Below, one piece after another: positions 40,866 through 52,154 of a stretch of DNA of 64,000 bases. The stretch covers positions 8,086,631-8,150,630 of the forward strand of contig NC_092800.1 of assembly GCF_918797505.1 (NCBI RefSeq). Reading direction: 5' to 3'. The stretch's first letter is position 1; every line of letters begins with the position of its first letter. The notes below the pieces were generated by a model. That model ran no database searches. It was not told the origin of the DNA and saw only the letters and a program-made list of their open reading frames with translations. Source of the DNA: Bemisia tabaci (lineage: Eukaryota > Arthropoda > Insecta > Hemiptera > Aleyrodidae). The position numbers were made by a program, and so were the translations under genes.

Positions 40866-41810
40866 ATGTCGGCAGAAAAACGTGGGATCGTTGAGGAGCT
40901 ACATAAACCTGCACGACGAAACTATCCGCGTCGTAAAGTACGGATTCTCGGATTGTTCGATTTATGGCAAGCCGATCTCGTCGAGATGCAACCGTACGCC
41001 TCGGTCAACAAAGGATACAGATATCTCCTCACCGTCATCGACGCGTGCTCGAAAAAGGCGTGGGCCGAACCGCTCAAATCAAAAACGGCCACCGATGTCA
41101 CTTTTGCTCTGCAACGCGTTCTCAAAGCAGCCGGAAAGTCACCGAAACATTTACAAGTCGACATGGGCTCGGAATTCTACAACTCCAAATGTCAGGCATT
41201 GATGAAGCGTCACCATATCAATATGTACAGCTCGTACTCGACAACCAAAGCCTCTATTGTGGAGCGATTCAACCGAACGCTCAAAACGAAGATGTGGAAA
41301 GAGTTCAGCGCGCAAGGATCTTACAAGTGGGTAGATCTATTACCGAAACTCATCCGTGAATATAACGGGAGCGTTCATCGCACAATCGGGATGAAACCAA
41401 TCGATGTCACCGAAAAGGATGTACCGATGATCCTGCAAAAGCTTCGTGGACCGCCGCTGAGTAAAAATGAAAAGAGACGTCTGGCCAGACGAAAACTGAA
41501 TGTCGGTGATCACGTCCGGATCTCGAGACTCAAAGCCATGTTCGAGAAAGGATACACACCGAATTGGAGCACGGAAATTTTCAAGATTGTCAGCGTCAAT
41601 CCCACCGTTCCGATCACGTACGATCTGAAAGACGCACACGATACGATCATCAAAGGAAAATTCTACCGCGAAGAACTCCAACCCACCAACTATAAAGATA
41701 CGTTCCTGGTGGAGAAAATTCTGCGTCGCAAGAAAAACCAGGTCTTTGTCAAATGGTTGAGTCTGGACGCGAGTCACAATAGTTGGATCGATAGTAAGGA
41801 TTTCGTATAA
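40866..41810 (+). CDS. Polinton integrase (DDE, chromodomain-like tail), right copy
   Basis: 314 residues from the ATG shared with the left copy (40866); an upstream in-frame ATG at 40854 would add MVII. Asp37, Asp99 and Glu133 catalytic residues are all present, as is the C-terminal chromodomain-like block. Uninterrupted. Last of a tightly spaced plus-strand series starting with the ATPase, with gaps or overlaps of under 20 nt, and followed by a polyA signal at 42017. Confidence 0.94.
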   Translation: MSAEKRGIVEELHKPARRNYPRRKVRILGLFDLWQADLVEMQPYASVNKGYRYLLTVIDACSKKAWAEPLKSKTATDVTFALQRVLKAAGKSPKHLQVDMGSEFYNSKCQALMKRHHINMYSSYSTTKASIVERFNRTLKTKMWKEFSAQGSYKWVDLLPKLIREYNGSVHRTIGMKPIDVTEKDVPMILQKLRGPPLSKNEKRRLARRKLNVGDHVRISRLKAMFEKGYTPNWSTEIFKIVSVNPTVPITYDLKDAHDTIIKGKFYREELQPTNYKDTFLVEKILRRKKNQVFVKWLSLDASHNSWIDSKDFV

Positions 41811-41822
41811 ATAATAATATGC

Positions 41823-41976
41823 AACGTGTTTGCGTTTTCGAAACGTGTTTGCGTTTTCAAAACGTGTTTGCGTTTTCGAAACGTGTTTGCGTTTTCGAAA
41901 CGTGTTTGCATTTTCGAAACGTGTTTGCGTTTTCGAAACGTGTTTGCGTTTTCGAAACGTGTTTGCGTTTTCTAAA
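41823..41976. repeat. 19-bp minisatellite, eight units (right TIR)
   Basis: Unit CGTGTTTGCGTTTTCGAAA, starting ~12 nt after the integrase stop. The unit resembles the left-arm unit but differs at shared positions, so the repeats have been homogenised separately in each arm. Confidence 0.88.
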
Positions 41977-42016
41977 CGCGAACTGTTTGAAACTGTAACT
42001 GTAACTGTAAATATCC

Positions 42017-42022
42017 AATAAA
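42017..42022 (+). promoter_or_regulatory. PolyA signal for right integrase
   Basis: CCAATAAAAATTTTTG ~207 nt after the stop; same sequence as in the left arm. Confidence 0.55.
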
Positions 42023-42789
42023 AATTTTTGATTCGTCAAACTGTTGAACATTGCAATATCCATTCCAAGCGCACACTAGTACAAAATTTGAAATTACCGA
42101 ATCAGACCCTAATCTACAGTATCAGATACCAGGCCCATACTGCAAGATACGGTCTTTCGAAACCGAAAAATTTTACAAGTCCGAAATCTCGAAAACCAAA
42201 ACTCGTATCGAAATTCGGTCCGTACAGTTTTCCGATCTTCGATAGCGTAAAAGAATCGCATCGGTCCGCGCCGAATCGGACGAGGGTGATTTTCCGAAAA
42301 TTTTCCAATTTCCCGAATCAGACCCTAATCTTCAGTATCCGATACCGACACATACTGCAAGATACGGTCTCTCGAAACTGAAAAATTTTACAAGTCCGAA
42401 AATCCGAATTTATCGCACAATCTGGCAACAGTGTACGGAAAAATCAACTAATTTCTCGCCCCACCTGGCAACACTGTAAAATGCAATGTTGCAAAATTTC
42501 ACCAATAAATAAATCATTTATTTACGTGCCCCGTTCGGCAACACTGCTGCGCCATCTTGAAAAATACACCATTGCATAACCCGAAAAATGAAGGGGCATT
42601 AATACACGATTGCATAACCCGCATATTGAAGGGGCAACATGCAATACTTTCTTCCTTACAGCGTTGCCATATTGAACAATAATCCCTATACAACGCTGTA
42701 ATTTAATTCCTATTTTTCTGCACAATCATGCAACGCTGTTGGATAATTTACTGTTCTCAAGTCGCCATTTTCATACTACTCACTCACAA

Positions 42790-42922
42790 ATGAAGATCTT
42801 GCACTGAAGCCACCAGACCCAAAATCTCGAAGGGAGCAACTGCACCTTTCACTCTTTCACGAAGGAAGATCTCGCACTGAAGCCATCAGACTCAAAATCT
42901 CGAAGGGAGCAAAGTTCCCCCT
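42790..42922 (+). repeat. Tandem duplication, ~75 bp unit
   Basis: GAAGATCTTGCACTGAAGCC then AAAATCTCGAAGGGAGCAA occurs twice just outside the right Polinton end. Host-side sequence. Confidence 0.75.
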
Positions 42923-43268
42923 TGGTCACATGCTTTCTGCGTACACCAGCACAACCAGCCGCTGGTTGTGTCGACTACCCTATTTTTTTCCGTGTAGGCT
43001 TCGACTTGGTGTAAAATTTGTCAAAATAATGAAGAAATATAAGGAAACGGGATAGGTGCGACGGTGAAAAGGCATCCGCTCGTTGTGCGTCCTCGCCTGG
43101 CGACAGCGCCTATAAAGATTTAACAGCTTCGCACCCCTGGAGTGACTTCGACCACATGGCCAATGCGCTCGAGCAGTTCTCGAGCGGCCGAATTCTGATT
43201 TTCACGACGGAGATTTTTCTTCTCTGCTCCTATTTTTTCGTGGATGTATGTGTATGTAAGAGCCGCTT

Positions 43269-43690
43269 TTACGGCGCGCTAGGGCGCTCTGCGACACCTA
43301 TTCTCCACAGGAATCTGTCATGGTAGAGATCTTCCGGAAGCTGGCATCTCTCCATCTCTTCACGGATGCCCTCTACCCACCGTTTGGCTGGACGCCCTCT
43401 CCGTCGCCTACCTGGGGGGACCCACTCCAACACCTTCTTCGGCAACCTGGTATCAGCCATTCTCTGCACATGCCCATACCATACCAATTGCTTGGTCATG
43501 ATATCGTGCACAATCGTCCCCTCAACGCCCATTATCTCTCGGACACGTTCATTCCTGACACGTTCTCTCCTCGAGATTCCAGCCGATCTTCGCCAGAAAT
43601 CCATCTCGGTCGCCTTGAGCATTTCTTGGGTCCGCTTCTTCAACTGCCACACTTCACTGCCATAGGTGATAATAGGCTTGACATGTATGG
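43269..43690 (-). pseudogene. Non-LTR retrotransposon ORF2 C-terminal fragment
   Basis: Reads KPIITYGSEVWQLKKRTQEM, DFWRRSAGISRRERVRNERV, KQLVWYGHVQRMADTRLPKK, WVPPGRRRRGRPAKRW and RCQLPEDLYHDRFLWRIGVA, ending RPSAP and a stop. This is the end of the reverse transcriptase domain and its C-terminal extension, open over 127 codons from 43652 and in frame upstream to ~43690. The catalytic RT core is absent. Confidence 0.85.
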
Positions 43691-43699
43691 GGGACTGTA

Positions 43700-44051
43700 C
43701 TCCCGACCGTACATCCCGTATGGGGGACTGTACTCAGTATTGTCACAGGTTTAGCAATCCTGCGGACCCCAGCTGGTAGCCCCTGCCTCAAAGGGGTGTG
43801 GAGATGGTCACCGGCTTCATGGCGTATGAACCACTCATCAGAGGGGCAGACAGGGCTCATAGCTGTGGTGAAAGCAGCCTGTCTAGGAGACGGTACTCCA
43901 AAATCAAACCCTGGTCCTCCAGGTTGGGGGTTGGGGCATTGGGCTAACTCCCCGATACCCGGAAAAAACTTAATGTTAAAAAGCCTAATAAAGATAGCCT
44001 CGGTGATAATAAAAAAAACGGATTTTGCGACACAAACTACGGAAAAGGACG
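43700..44051 (+). other. LINE 5'UTR-like sequence
   Basis: Leads directly into the endonuclease-like reading frame at 44052. Contains a short direct repeat (GTATGGGGGACTGTACTC twice near 43686-43735) and no coding signal. Confidence 0.45.
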
Positions 44052-44367
44052 ATGGTTTTTGGGACATGGAATGTACAGGGCATTTTTAATAAATTGACAG
44101 AGGTTATATCGGAGGTAAAAAAGTATAATGTGGATGTCGCCGTGTTATCAGAAACGAAAAAGAAAGGCACATGATCAGAAAACTTAGGATTTTATGATCT
44201 GTTCTATAGTGGTGTCAGTAAAGATCAACGCGCACAGCAAGGAGTCGCCATACTTATGCGGAAAAGTTTGCGTCCGTCTATAACTACTTGGGAAGCAGAA
44301 GACCAGCGGATCATCAGAATGCACCTTACACTGCATGGTCACAAGGTGACCCTGTTAGGAGTATACA
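44052..44367 (+). pseudogene. LINE apurinic-like endonuclease domain, 5' part
   Basis: From ATG 44052: GTWNVQGIFNKLTEVISEVK, VDVAVLSETKKKG, an in-frame TGA at ~44167, then FYDLFYSGV and QQGVAILMRKSLRPSI. These are the first motifs of the EEP endonuclease of non-LTR elements. It stops where another repeat starts (TATACAGGGTGTTTCAGACC). Confidence 0.82.
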
Positions 44368-45112
44368 GGGTGTTTCAGACCACCCGTACCAGGCCTTTTT
44401 CTCGGTTGGTATTGGTCGTACGAAGCCAGTGACCGCGGGATTGAATAGGGAATTGACCCCAAGGAATCCGAATTTCGTGGTCCCGAAACCCCCCCCCCCC
44501 CACTTCCCCTTGGGGGGTAAAGGGGGGGTCACGATGCTAAAAGTCACGGTTCCCGACCGAATTGCGGATCGATCGCATCAGAATTGAAAAGCACGGAGAA
44601 TTTCACGTGGAATTGACCCCTAAAAATCCAAAATCGGACCATCCAAGGCCCAAAAATGACCCCCTAAAGAGGGGACCAATACCCCCCTCCATAATTTCTA
44701 TTTGGTCTCAAAATTGACGTAAATTCTCCAGAAAAAGACGGTTTTCCAGGTAATCGACCTCGAGAAATCCAAATTTCATGGTCCCGAAGCTCCTCTAGGC
44801 CCCCTTGGGGAGAAAACGGGGGGGCCGAATTTTGAAAATCGGGGCTCCTTTCCGAATCGCAAATTGATTGCATCCAAATTGAGGAGCAGAATACATTTAC
44901 ATCTTAAGTGACTCCTCTAAGAGTTCTTATAGACCCCCTGAACGGCAGAAAGCAACCCCTTGAGGAGGGGGGCTTCGCCCCCGCCAAAAATTTCTCAATA
45001 TTCCTCTTTGGTCGCAAAATTGACGTCGATTCTCCAGAAAAAGACGGTCTCCCATGTAATCGACCCTGAGGACTCTAAATTTCATGTTCCCTGAGCTCCT
45101 CGTGCTACCTCA
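44368..45112. repeat. Repeat with GGGTGTTTC end and alternating GC-rich blocks
   Basis: Two or three diverged ~300-bp tandem segments share CCCGAARCYCCYC and AATTGACCCCWARRAATCC. Truncates the LINE endonuclease. Class not determined. Confidence 0.5.
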
Positions 45113-45790
45113 AAACCGGTATTTTTACTGTTTTTTTTTTCAGGTAAGAATACCACTTTTATTGGTAATCAATTCCCGGTAACTTTGCCATTTTATCTCG
45201 GTAACTCTACCACAGTCGATAAAAAATATTGGCGTTTTTACCAAGGTCCAGTAAAATTACCGAGAAAGTTCAGTAGTTTTATCGAGGTTTCTCGGTAAAA
45301 TTGTCAATTCCATAGATGGTGATTTTACCAAAAAAAAACTGGGATCAAATAGAACCCTGAATTCTTGGTAATTCTACCCTTTTCTTAGTAAATACACCGA
45401 GATTTGTTTTTCAGCGCGCTTCTCTGAAGTAAGGACGTATCATAGTCTCCACGTGAGCCCCGTGCCTTGTATAAGGCTACACTGAAAAAAAAAATCTCGG
45501 TGTATTTACTAAGAAAAGGGTAAAATTACCAAGAATTCAGGGTTCTATTTGATCCCAGTATTTTCTTGGTAAAATTACCATTTATGGAATTGGTAATTTT
45601 ACCGAGAAATCTCGGTAAGATTATTGACTTTCTCGATAATTTTACTGGACCCCGGTAAAAACGCCAATATTTTTTATCGACTGTGGTAGAATTACCGAGA
45701 TAAAATGGCAAAGTTACCGGGAATTGATCGCCAATAAAAGTGGTATTCTTACCTGAAAAAAACAGTAAAAATACCGGTTTTTAGGTAAGC
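45113..45790. repeat. Inverted repeat, ~300-bp arms
   Basis: CCGGTATTTTTACTG at the left matches CAGTAAAAATACCGG at the right. Arms 45113-45413 and 45486-45790 are rich in GGTAAAATTACC palindromes. The loop holds GCGCGCTTCTCTGAAG. Confidence 0.8.
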
Positions 45791-45896
45791 TTACCAGTCT
45801 GCCTTGGTAAAATTACCAATAATTGGTAAAAAAAGTGAGATGGTAAAGGTACCAACGTACCTTGGTAAAAACGTCGAGAATTTTTTTTCAGTGTAT
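45479..45896. mobile_element. CACTGAAAAAA-ended element overlapping the inverted repeat
   Basis: ACACTGAAAAAAAAAATCTC at the left and TTTTTTTTCAGTGT at the right give inverted ends. It shares its right arm with the preceding feature. Confidence 0.5.
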
Positions 45897-46638
45897 GCTT
45901 TACCGGGCTCATCCTGAAATTAACATGCTCAGGCACTGGACCTGAGCGTTCATTTGAGCAAGTTTCAATAAACTTAGGGTCCTTGGGCTCATGTGGAAGT
46001 AGAGCTAGGCCATGTCGTCAGATTTATTAAAGGAAGTGAAATTTAGAAACGTTCCGGATGGTCTCAGATATCTCTGCAAGGTCCTTGAACATTTTGGTTG
46101 TTTTGGTTTCAAAGCTATCTTGAGCCATTTCGCGAAAATATCGGCAGGTCGGTGGTCTTAAGCACGCACTGCGAAGATTTATAAACGTCCCATCATGTAT
46201 TAAATTTCTTAAAATTATTAATTGGCATGTGATTCTCGACAATATAAAATTTAATCTTCATCTTTGATTCGGGAAGTTAATTTTCCCCTGCATATGCGCA
46301 GCTTCTTGCTGTGAAGAACATTTTGGCGCTGAAATGAAAGGTATTAGTCGGTAATCCATCCAATACCTTTTTTTGAGTGACGCCAGATAATCGTCTGATA
46401 TAGTGAAGATAGATGTTAATGAGCTGGTTGGATGATTTCCGAACAGTCCGGAAATGATTTCTTGTACGGTCAATTACTGGGTTACCAATAAGGCTGACTA
46501 TGACGTGGTGCCAGAAATCTGTTAGAGGTGCACCGTACGAATAGTTGCATACTTTTCGGGCGTTTTAAAAACCATCGTTGGAAGCCAGCCAACTGCGACC
46601 AGGGTCATGAATGATTCCACGCGGTGCTGATTGCATTG
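45897..46638. other. Unassigned stretch
   Basis: No credible gene or repeat family recognised. Confidence 0.45.
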
Positions 46639-46891
46639 CTGCCGTGCTAAGGAAAAACGCTGTATGAGCATTCTGTCGATGCCATATGTCCTTCAATAAA
46701 AAACGAATTTACTGGAAAAATTCGGTATATTTTTCCTCTGATTTTTCAGACATTATTGTTCCCAGTTCAATCTAAAATATTTGAGGATTTCAAGGAGAAA
46801 TACGCACGGCTTTTTAAAAAAATACATGTTTTATTCGGGGAAATTTGGCAACTCTTGAATGTCCATACGGCGTTCTTCCTTAGCTCGACAA
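46639..46891. mobile_element. MITE family A, copy 6
   Basis: CTGCCGTGCTAAGGAAAAAC...TACGGCGTTCTTCCTTAGC, right terminus slightly degraded (TCGACAAGG). Confidence 0.83.
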
Positions 46892-47636
46892 GGATTGATC
46901 GAGTAGTTTCCTCTCCTCAAGCACACAATTCTTCGCAGCTCATCGTGGATTTGCGAATCAAAAATGAAGAACCCTGAATCATTTGTGAGGGTTTGAATGT
47001 AGGTAATTGGTCTGACAATATACATTAGTCACAAGACGATAACAAGAAATATTACTCGATCTAGGAATTAACGGAAATAATATTTCCGTCATTTACCAAT
47101 TTGCCTAATATTCATCGAATTTTAGTCTGAATTATTTTCCGTTATAAACATTAGCATAATATTATAAATTAATACGAGATTTTGCTCCTCTAAAATATGA
47201 AAAAGAATGTAAAGAGTTGATAATTGTCATACTCATATGTTCCGCCACCATATAAGTGCTGAACTAGTAAACTTGATTTTATTCCAAACACCGCTCAACA
47301 CCAATACAATTGCTCCTCATGAAAATGTACATAAAATACGATGAAAACAAAAACATTCCAACATCAACACTTTATTGACAGTACAGTATTTTCGAATTTA
47401 TCGCACTAATACTTCTCCACCGGAGGATATGGATTCGAATTGATCGGAAAGTATAAACGTGCATTGATCGACGTGAACTGATCGAAATGACTCCTGAGAC
47501 CCGAGATGCTCATCTTCTTTTCGAATTTCAAAAGGATGTGCATTCTATGAAAAAAGCCTGGAGTATGGATGTGCCGAAAATCCCTCTGATATCAACGGAC
47601 TTAGTAAAGATCTATAATAAACACATACCGACGGTG
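46892..47636. other. Unassigned AT-rich stretch
   Basis: Nothing recognised; a 72-codon plus-strand ORF near 47487 has no identifiable motif and runs into MITE E. Confidence 0.45.
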
Positions 47637-47885
47637 AAACTACCAAACCACGTATCTCGGTTTGCGACGTCGCAGACTTCCTGTCATACTTTATTTTTTA
47701 AATGAAAAACTACTCAACATCCAGTCTTGAAAATTCCTGTGATTTTTCCTCTTTATGCTGAGAAAATTCCGTGAAAATTTCAAGGAACGATATTGATTTG
47801 GTCTACTTCAAAAAAATAAAATGTGAGCGTAGATTTTTAAACACCGCAAACGAGATACGTGGTTTGGTAGTTTCATCGTCGATAT
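47637..47885. mobile_element. MITE family E, copy 3
   Basis: CCGACGGTGAAACTACCAAA...GGTAGTTTCATCGTCGATAT; complete and uninterrupted. Confidence 0.85.
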
Positions 47886-47889
47886 GTCT

Positions 47890-48960
47890 TTACTAGGGAG
47901 CTATGCCCCCTGGCTGCTACGCAGCCCAACCCCCAGGTACCCCCCAGGCCTCGTGCTCCCTTAGGCCCGCGTTGACCAAAAAAAATGAAAATATTTTCGT
48001 ACCCGACTCTCATTTTGTCACCCCTCTGCCGTAAGAGCGTATCTCTAATTCCACTTGAGCCCCGGATAGCATAGACTTATACGGAGAGCAGGGCTCACTT
48101 GGAAATCGAGTTACGCCCTTGCGTCAGAGAAGCGACGATTTGAACTTCATTTTGCAATTAGGAACCACAATTTCTGACTCATTTGTAGAATCACGTCTAT
48201 GCATATAGAAACGAATGGCACATACGGTGTTCCTAAAGTGAGCTGGAAATTTTAGTTCCTATAATTGCGAAATGCTGTCCATTTGTCCAATCTCCCTCTG
48301 GATGGGAGCGATTGAACTAATGAGAATCGAATGAAAAAATCGGCATTTATTTCAAAATTCACGTCAATACTGGAACGAAACGGAACGAAGCGTTCCGTTG
48401 CTTTTCGATAGTCTGTTTCAAAGGAGCGTGTCTTCAATTCACTTGCACTACTAACAGACCAAGATTCAACATCTGCCGCTTAGTTCAATTTTCCGCTGAA
48501 TTTGAAAAAAAAATTTATTTGAAATAAATTAGCGGGAATTTCAAACCACCGCCCTTCCTAAGCTCTCTGGTTTACTCATACATATGTATACAAAAATGTA
48601 CATATGTATGTAAATATGTATAGAAAAAAACCTGGGTCCTATTTTAAAATTCTGATTACGGCGGGCTCATCTAGGGATTATCACCTGTCAATAGCCGCAA
48701 AAATCATGGAAATTGGCCCAGGAGAACACTCAAACGAACTGTGACAAAAAAATTCAAATTTACATTGTTTAAATGGGGGAATTCGCAACTTTACCGCGTA
48801 ATATAAAAAACCTAGGTCATATTTTCGAAATCTGAATTTAGCGAGCTCATTTAGAGACAAGTGCCTGTCGATAGCCGCAAAAATCATGAAAATAGGCCCG
48901 GTAAAACGCTGGAACTAGGCGTTACCAAATATGCAAATTTAAGAGGTGTGTGAACTTATA
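47890..48960 (-). repeat. Repeat family H, copy 2 (inverted)
   Basis: Reverse complement of 18375-19035 over most of its length, starting GGGAGCTATGCCCCCTGGCT. It carries two tandem segments with AATAGCCGCAAAAATCATG and an extra ~150 bp (48000-48140) related to the 55525 foldback. Confidence 0.65.
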
Positions 48961-49140
48961 ATATAGATAGAAGATAATTAAATTGCACAAAAAAATTGAT
49001 AGGTAGGAAACGAGTTGGAAATGACAAAAAGAATACTCTTTTTAAAATTTGTACTGTGCGCTATAAAAATGAATTAAATACTTTCCTGTAAAATTCCATC
49101 TCGGCTCCTGTTCGATCGATTTTTGTGAAACTCGGCAATA

Positions 49141-49904
49141 CTGCCGTACTAAATGAGAACGCCGTATGAACTTTCAGGCGTTGCCAAATTTCCTTTGATA
49201 AAAACCGAATTTACTAGGAAAATTGCGAATATTATTTTCCAAAATTTTCAGACAATTTTATACGCAATTTAATCTAAAACATCTGAAAATGGAGATGTTG
49301 CAAGTGTGAGGAATTTGCGATTTGACTGTTGATTCTTATGCAAAAGTTCGCGAGAAACACGATGGTGCCATTGGTTTTCTCTGAAATCAACTCCCAAGCT
49401 AAAAAAGCTCTCAAGTTGAGGCCAAAATGGAGGGGATATCCCACGCTATCCTGGGAGTCCACATCTACATCGAGACAAACTCTCCATGCAAAGATAGGGA
49501 GCATATACATTGACAGGGCTGCTACTTTATTTGGGGACTCCAAAACTGAAAACACGGCAACCCTGCTAATGTATTTGTTCCCTATCTTTGCGACGATGCT
49601 CTAGAGTTTGTCTCGATGTAGAGGTGGGCTTTCAGGATAGCGTGGGATATCCCCTCTATCTTGCCTCAACTTTGAGAGCTTTTTTTGAGCTTGGGAGTTA
49701 ATTTCAGAGAAAACCAGTGGCACCATCGTGCTTCTCGCGAACTTTTACATAAGAATCAACAGTCAAATAGCAAATCCCTCACACATGCAACATCTCCATT
49801 CCAGAGAAAAATATGCACGAATGTGGTGAAAAATACACGCTTTATCAAGGGAAATTTGGCAACTCTCGAATGTCCATATACGGCGTTCTTCCTTAGCACG
49901 GCAG
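49141..49904. mobile_element. MITE family A, copy 7, split by foldback B
   Basis: CTGCCGTACTAAATGAGAAC at the left and CCTTAGCACGGCAG at the right. The family B palindrome 49289-49799 sits in the middle of the AT-rich interior. Confidence 0.85.
49289..49799. repeat. Foldback family B, copy 3
   Basis: ATGGAGATGTTGCAAGTGTG to its complement, with the shared AAGATAGGGAGCATATACAT-type arm and CACGGCAACCCTGC loop region. Confidence 0.88.
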
Positions 49905-50350
49905 GATAAGCAGTATTTTTCGACGGGAACTCGAACCTCCAGTGACTTTTTCAAAACTCGAAAATCTAAGGCGACAGACGTCGCCTAAAACGCTACCTCG
50001 GCTCTTGTTAATTAGAATAAATCTTGTCTCTGGGTAGGGGATGGTAGTGGTGGGAAACCAGACACCCCCCGCCCCGTAGCTCCGTCACCTTTATGTACTC
50101 CAGATTCTCATCCTGACTACCTGAGTGGAGTTTGACATATTTATGAGGATATATTCGTGAACACTTGTTCGAGGGAAAGGAAGAGGGTGCAGACTGACTG
50201 TTGCATTTTGTTTGAATCCGACAATAAAGTACAACTAGCATGACATCTCTTCGGCTCGATGAGACAGCTCTTCGGAACACGTGCATGTTCAGTGGCGAGG
50301 CGTGTGAATGTTCGAATCGATGAACGATATTACTCCCTTTTAACCTATTG
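49905..50350. other. Unassigned stretch
   Basis: Nothing recognised beyond short ORFs without motifs. Confidence 0.4.
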
Positions 50351-50762
50351 GGCCTTGTCTCTACGGGACGTTTTCATGGGATTTGTCCCAAGTTTGAATC
50401 GCAGGAATGAAACTTCTGGGATTTTTCCCAGTTACCGTCTCCACGGGACGGGGCTCATACAGTCCTGCGACTAGTTTTCGCGGGAAGATAAATTGGTTAA
50501 AGTCGAGTATTTAACCGGATTAAAATAATAATTGCACTCAATTGACAATTAGACACATTATTTTAACTAAACAAACATTAACAATGTAGTAATGAATAAA
50601 TATCGCACAGTTCGTTTCATTCTTCTTCTTCTCTCAGTGGGTCCTAGGGTACAAGACCATACTGGTACTGGAAAAATATTGATTAACTCAATATTTTCCC
50701 AACTTCGTAAGTGGGATTTTTCCTGGGACAAATCTCGTGAAACGGCTCGTGGAGACAAGGCC
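50351..50762. mobile_element. TIR element U, 412 bp
   Basis: GGCCTTGTCTCTACGGGACG...CGGCTCGTGGAGACAAGGCC ends, ~45-bp inverted repeats including GGGATTTGTCCCA. No ORF. Confidence 0.75.
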
Positions 50763-50880
50763 TTGCAAAGAATCGATTATTAATTTCTCGATGCGAACGC
50801 TCTGTTTATCGATTCTTTTCCATAGGTTTGAATGACAGCTCGATCGATGTATCGCATATTGCCCCACACCATTGCACGTG
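50763..50880. mobile_element. MITE family C fragment
   Basis: AAGAATCGATTATTAATTTC...GATCGATGTATCGCATATTG; the left end is missing, adjoining element U. Confidence 0.6.
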
Positions 50881-51062
50881 TTCCTCTCTCGGCCTGGAGA
50901 CGCAGCAAGCGACTCAATTCCAGGACTTTTCGGAGCCACCATCGATGGATGAACAATACATTTCATTTTTATTTTAAAAACAAAATAACCCTATCCTTAA
51001 GTTGAAAATTTCAAGACAAAGTGCCGGGTAGTTTTCTTTGAAGAAATTTAGTAAAAAATGAT

Positions 51063-51802
51063 GGAGGGTATGGATTCGATCGACATGAATCGATCGAAAA
51101 ATGAAAACGTGAATCGATCGACATGAATCGATCGACAAATTGGTAAAAAACCGGTGTCGATTCGATCGACATGAATCGATCGAAAAATGAAAACGTGAAT
51201 CGATCGACGTGAATCGATCGACACCGATTCGATCGACAAATTATTAAAAAACCGGTGTCGATTCGATCGACATGAATCGATCGAAAAATGAAAACGTGAA
51301 TCGATCGACACCGATTCGATCGACAGTTAATTCAAAAACACCCGGATCGATTCGATCGACATGAATGGATCGAAAAATCAAAACGTGAATCGATCGACGT
51401 GAATCGATCGACACCGATTCGATCGACAACCGTGAATGGATCGACAAAAGCCGTGAATCGATCGACAAGCCCGTGAATCGATCGACAAGCCCGTGAATCG
51501 ATCGACAAGCCCGTGAATCGGATCGACAAGCCCGTGAATGGATCGACAAACCCGTGAATGGATCGACAAACCCGTGAATCGATCGACAAATCCGTGAGTC
51601 GATCGAATTTTGTCGATCGAATCGGTGTCGATCGATTCACGTCGATCGATTCACGTTTGATTTTTCGATCGATTCATGTCGATCGAATCGATCCGGGTGT
51701 TTTTGAATTAACTGTCGATCGAATCGGTGTCGATCGATTCATGTCGATCGATTCACGTTTTCATTTTTCGATCGATTCATGTCGATTGAATCCATACCCT
51801 CC
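51063..51802. repeat. Foldback built of CGATCGA palindromes
   Basis: Ends GGAGGGTATGGATTC / GAATC-CATACCCTCC type (inverted). Inside are dozens of GAATCGATCGACA units. The left part (51063-~51600) reads one way and the right part (~51610-51802) is its inverse, with the turn near TCGAATTTTGTCGATCGA. The run ~51420-51600 has 15-17-bp tandem units (CCGTGAATCGATCGACAAG). ORFs rich in DRFT/SIHS are translation artefacts. Confidence 0.92.
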
Positions 51803-51872
51803 AAAAATGATCAGTGAATACCAACGTTGCAATCGAAAGAATGCATTTTTCCGCAGTCTTGTCGCTCTCTAC

Positions 51873-52027
51873 CACTAGCGTGGCGTGCTTTGCGATACAT
51901 TGATTGATGTACCATTTAAACCTACGGGAAATTATCGATAAACAGGGTGTTCGCCTTAATAATCGATTCTTTACCATGAAATCAAATGGGGAAATATCGA
52001 TAATCGATCCCTCCCGCCTCGCCACTG
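51873..52027. mobile_element. MITE family C, copy 5
   Basis: CACTAGCGTGGCGTGCTTTG...CTCGCCACTG; flanks CTCTCTAC / CTCCATAC match at 6 of 8 positions, consistent with an old TSD. Confidence 0.75.
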
Positions 52028-52154
52028 CTCCATACCAGCCTATTTTCCTAAATTTTTCTTGAAATAGACCTGTGTCTTTTAGTCCGGCTCTAGCACTGCT
52101 AGAAGAAAAGTATTTCATGAAATAATTCGGATGGAGTCCAGGGTATATAATTGG

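Larger units (their letters stand above)
27679..42780. mobile_element. Polinton/Maverick-like element with 6-bp TSD
   Basis: A 15,102-bp element begins AGTAGTATGAAAATGGCGAC and ends with the reverse complement. It is flanked on both sides by CACTCA (27673-27678 and 42781-42786). Six-base duplications, inverted termini and the gene set integrase + FtsK/HerA-type ATPase + adenain-like protease define Polintons. A PLA2-domain protein is also seen in related adintovirus-like elements. Not seen: protein-primed DNA polymerase B, major and minor capsid genes. The element is therefore incomplete for self-replication as far as can be read, although the right-hand gene cluster is intact. The two arms are nearly identical, indicating recent amplification or conversion. 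Confidence 0.93.
39154..42780. repeat. Right terminal inverted repeat, 3627 bp
   Basis: Starts on the base after the ATPase stop codon (39151-39153) and runs to the element end. Contains four genes, a minisatellite and ~750 bp of non-coding terminal sequence with TGGCAACACTG motifs. Confidence 0.93.

Noticed and set aside
41830..42021. 63-codon ORF of RFRNVFAFSKRVCVFETCL repeats
   Set aside because: Product of the 19-bp minisatellite (57-nt period in translation).
51244..51640. Overlapping minus-strand ORFs rich in SIDSR and DRFT
   Set aside because: Translation of the CGATCGA repeat in several frames.
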